DNA from: CAZAKZ01 sp964485695
GTDB lineage: Bacteria; Planctomycetota; JAFGQW01
Direction of reading: 5' to 3'
DNA: 24,183 nucleotides
Assembly: GCA_964485695.1 (NCBI GenBank)
Contig: CAZAKZ010000087.1
Coordinates: forward strand, 1 to 24,183
Shown here: positions 22,943-24,183 of the stretch, one piece after another
Numbering within the stretch: the stretch's first letter is position 1
Layout of the letters: each line of letters opens with the position of its first letter
Notes under the pieces: generated by a model
Database searches by the model: none
Seen by the model: the letters and a program-made list of their open reading frames with translations, nothing else
What the model was told of the DNA's origin: nothing
Program-made: the position numbers and the translations under genes

Positions 22943-23022
22943 CGCCAGCAGGGCTGCGGCGGCCATCTCCTGCGTCGATTTCAGGCGTCAGCGGGATTCC
23001 ATGCCCTGAGCCTGTATGCCAA

Positions 23023-23211
23023 CTACTTGAAGCACCCCAGCTGGCAGTGGACGATTTTCACCTTCTCTTCGTCGCAGATCTCCCCGATCTCCTCCAGGGA
23101 AATGCCGTTTTCTCTGCTGATCTGGAATGCCTTCGTACAGGGCAACTTCATCTTGCCATTCACATCAACGGCTGAATCGAGAACCAGTTTCTTCTTTTCC
23201 TCGGTCTCCAT
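23023..23211 (-). CDS. Conserved-looking 62-residue Cys-containing protein
   Basis: ATG 23211 is preceded by AGGAGAAGG about 9 bp upstream; the frame is open to 23307, but that extension lacks a ribosome binding site. The product is 62 aa, with cysteines at 25 (LPCTKAF), 46 (GEICDEE), 56 and 60 (HCQLGCF at the C-terminus). The middle (KAFQISRENGISLEEIGEICDEEKV) looks like a small helix-turn-helix or winged fold, in which a conserved CQLGCF tail could bind a metal or cluster. I recall similar small proteins in Deltaproteobacteria but know no function. It converges on the ligase fusion, 80 bp apart. Confidence 0.65.
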   Translation of the reverse strand: METEEKKKLVLDSAVDVNGKMKLPCTKAFQISRENGISLEEIGEICDEEKVKIVHCQLGCFK

Positions 23212-23378
23212 TCCAGGGTCCTTCTCCTGATAAAAAACGAAAATCCCCACGGATTTGGCTTTGAATGTAGCCGTGCTATCAGTACGGACATTTCGGATAA
23301 CATGCACAAAAAATCATCACGGGCACCAGGGTCCTGCAGTCCTCCGGAAACTCGGTGGACCACGTCACCCACATTCTG

Positions 23379-23777
23379 TTAACTTTTCCGGCGATGAAAT
23401 AACAGGACTTTTCTGATGTTTTTCAGAAGTCTTTTTTCATCGATGGGCTTGTCAAGATATCCTTCGGGAGGTGGCACTGTTCGCTGGTAGATCAACCGCC
23501 GCAGTTCTGGTTTTCCCGTGATTATGCATACCGGAATGTCCCTGAGTTCCGGGTCCTGGCGTATCTCTTCAAAGACCTGACACCCATCCATACCCGGCAT
23601 CTGGATATCGAGTGTCATCAGATCGGGCATTTCTCTCCGAGCGACCTCCAGCGCTTCGACACCATCGCGAGCTTTTACCACTGTTGCGCCGTTGTCCTCC
23701 AGTACCGTGCTGATAAAATCGAGAATGTCTGGCTCGTCGTCGACAACGAGTATCTTGAAATCTGAAAGATCAAGCAT
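23379..23777 (-). CDS. Stand-alone response-regulator receiver domain
   Basis: A 132-aa CheY-like protein consisting only of a receiver. The acidic pair D13/D14 (VVDDEPD), phospho-acceptor D57 in LDIQMPGMDG, T87 (IITGK) and K110 (GYLDKPID) are all in place. With no DNA-binding or enzymatic output domain, it must act by protein contact, as in a phosphorelay or a chemotaxis-like switch. No histidine kinase is in the window. The start is ATG 23777 with GGAG about 8 bp before it. A short loop after T87 (RLIYQRTVPPPEG) is longer than in CheY but usual in receivers of this type. Confidence 0.9.
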   Translation of the reverse strand: MLDLSDFKILVVDDEPDILDFISTVLEDNGATVVKARDGVEALEVARREMPDLMTLDIQMPGMDGCQVFEEIRQDPELRDIPVCIITGKPELRRLIYQRTVPPPEGYLDKPIDEKRLLKNIRKVLLFHRRKS

Positions 23778-24183
23778 TCATTTGCTCCAAACACATGATA
23801 GGTACGTATATGGACACTACCCGGTTAGGCGATCCCGCTCGGCGTTCCCGAGTATGAGGTCAGGCCCACCCGGCCATGGAACTGCCGGGATTGTCCTACT
23901 CGCTGACGCTTACCTTGACTTGGCGGCCTGGAACTGCATTCTCCAGGAACCTTGAGGCTCCGAGTGGCCACCTCCCGATTCCAATTATCTCCCAAGAGAA
24001 CAGCTCTGTGAGGTGCGAGGTACAACCGGTGTATGAAGGAGATGGAGTGGCTCGCAGGGAAACCAGGTAGTCGGGTGAGTAGAAATCCGGTCCGACATCT
24101 GGTGGACAGGACGGGAATCATATTACTTCTTCTGGGGTATCCATTTAACCGGACCGGTGGTAAGCTGAGTCGATGGATCACCC
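23778..24183. other. Right-edge stretch without a recognised gene
   Basis: About 400 bp. Two overlapping open frames (minus 23825-24181 and plus 23876-24070) have no ribosome binding site and compositionally unconvincing products. A 6-bp GC hairpin, CCCGGC (23869-23874) with GCCGGG (23884-23889), is present without a T run. Nothing identifiable as tRNA, intron or insertion sequence end is seen; the stretch could belong to an element that continues beyond the window. Confidence 0.35.

Noticed and set aside
24013..24060. Start of a group II intron (GTGCG followed by structured-looking sequence)
   Set aside because: Only the five-base consensus fits; no domain V, reverse transcriptase or other intron landmark is visible before the window ends.

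Overview
The window looks like chromosomal DNA from a strictly anaerobic, aromatic-compound-degrading bacterium. It is most likely a Desulfobacterota (former Deltaproteobacteria) sulfate reducer or syntroph. The basis is a class II (tungsten) benzoyl-CoA reductase-type gene set, extensive Hdr-like electron-transfer proteins, an in-frame UGA read as selenocysteine, a xanthine-oxidase-family molybdenum enzyme with its cofactor genes, and a beta-oxidation-like CoA operon. I see no tRNA, rRNA, CRISPR array or insertion sequence. Identifications are by eye from protein motifs; no database search was run.

Layout. (1) 371-1618 (+) is a secreted beta-propeller-like protein of unknown function, convergent with the next block. 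(2) 9989-1628 (-) is one compact operon: a TetR regulator, then bamB (tungsten aldehyde-oxidoreductase family), bamC (ferredoxin), bamD (HdrD-like), bamE (double HdrA module) and bamF (MvhD-like, with Sec at codon 19). Gaps are 2-28 bp. In front of it is a near-consensus sigma70 promoter (TTGACA, 17 bp, TATGAT) whose -10 box abuts an 18-bp dyad, a probable TetR operator. (3) 16028-10163 (-) is a second operon: an FAD subunit, a fused [2Fe-2S]+molybdopterin subunit, mobB, a small polytopic membrane protein and fdhD. Two junctions are ATGA overlaps. (4) 16029-16749 is a 721-bp divergent control region rich in dyads, including a perfect 19-bp inverted repeat. (5) 16750-22942 (+) is an operon of an SDR dehydrogenase, a thiolase, a crotonase resembling cyclohexadienoyl-CoA hydratase, and a 1133-aa three-part protein ending in an acyl-CoA synthetase. 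(6) 23023-23777 (-) holds a 62-residue Cys-containing protein and a stand-alone receiver domain.

How it may work together (inference). The C-terminal ligase of the fusion protein would make a CoA thioester. The xanthine-oxidase-type enzyme could remove or add a ring hydroxyl on an aromatic substrate. BamB with BamC would dearomatise benzoyl-CoA or a related aryl-CoA, with BamD-E-F supplying low-potential electrons by flavin-based bifurcation. The hydratase, SDR and thiolase would carry out the following hydration, oxidation and thiolysis steps. MobB and FdhD would serve the molybdenum enzyme, or a formate dehydrogenase outside the window. bamGHI, the hydroxyacyl-CoA dehydrogenase (Had) and ring hydrolase (Oah/BamA) are not here.

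The points most worth a second look are the Sec codon and SECIS-like hairpin of bamF, the TetR promoter/operator and its possible second site, the three-domain ligase fusion, the HCR-like enzyme lacking the [4Fe-4S] loop, and an FdhD lacking one Cys of its CxxC motif.
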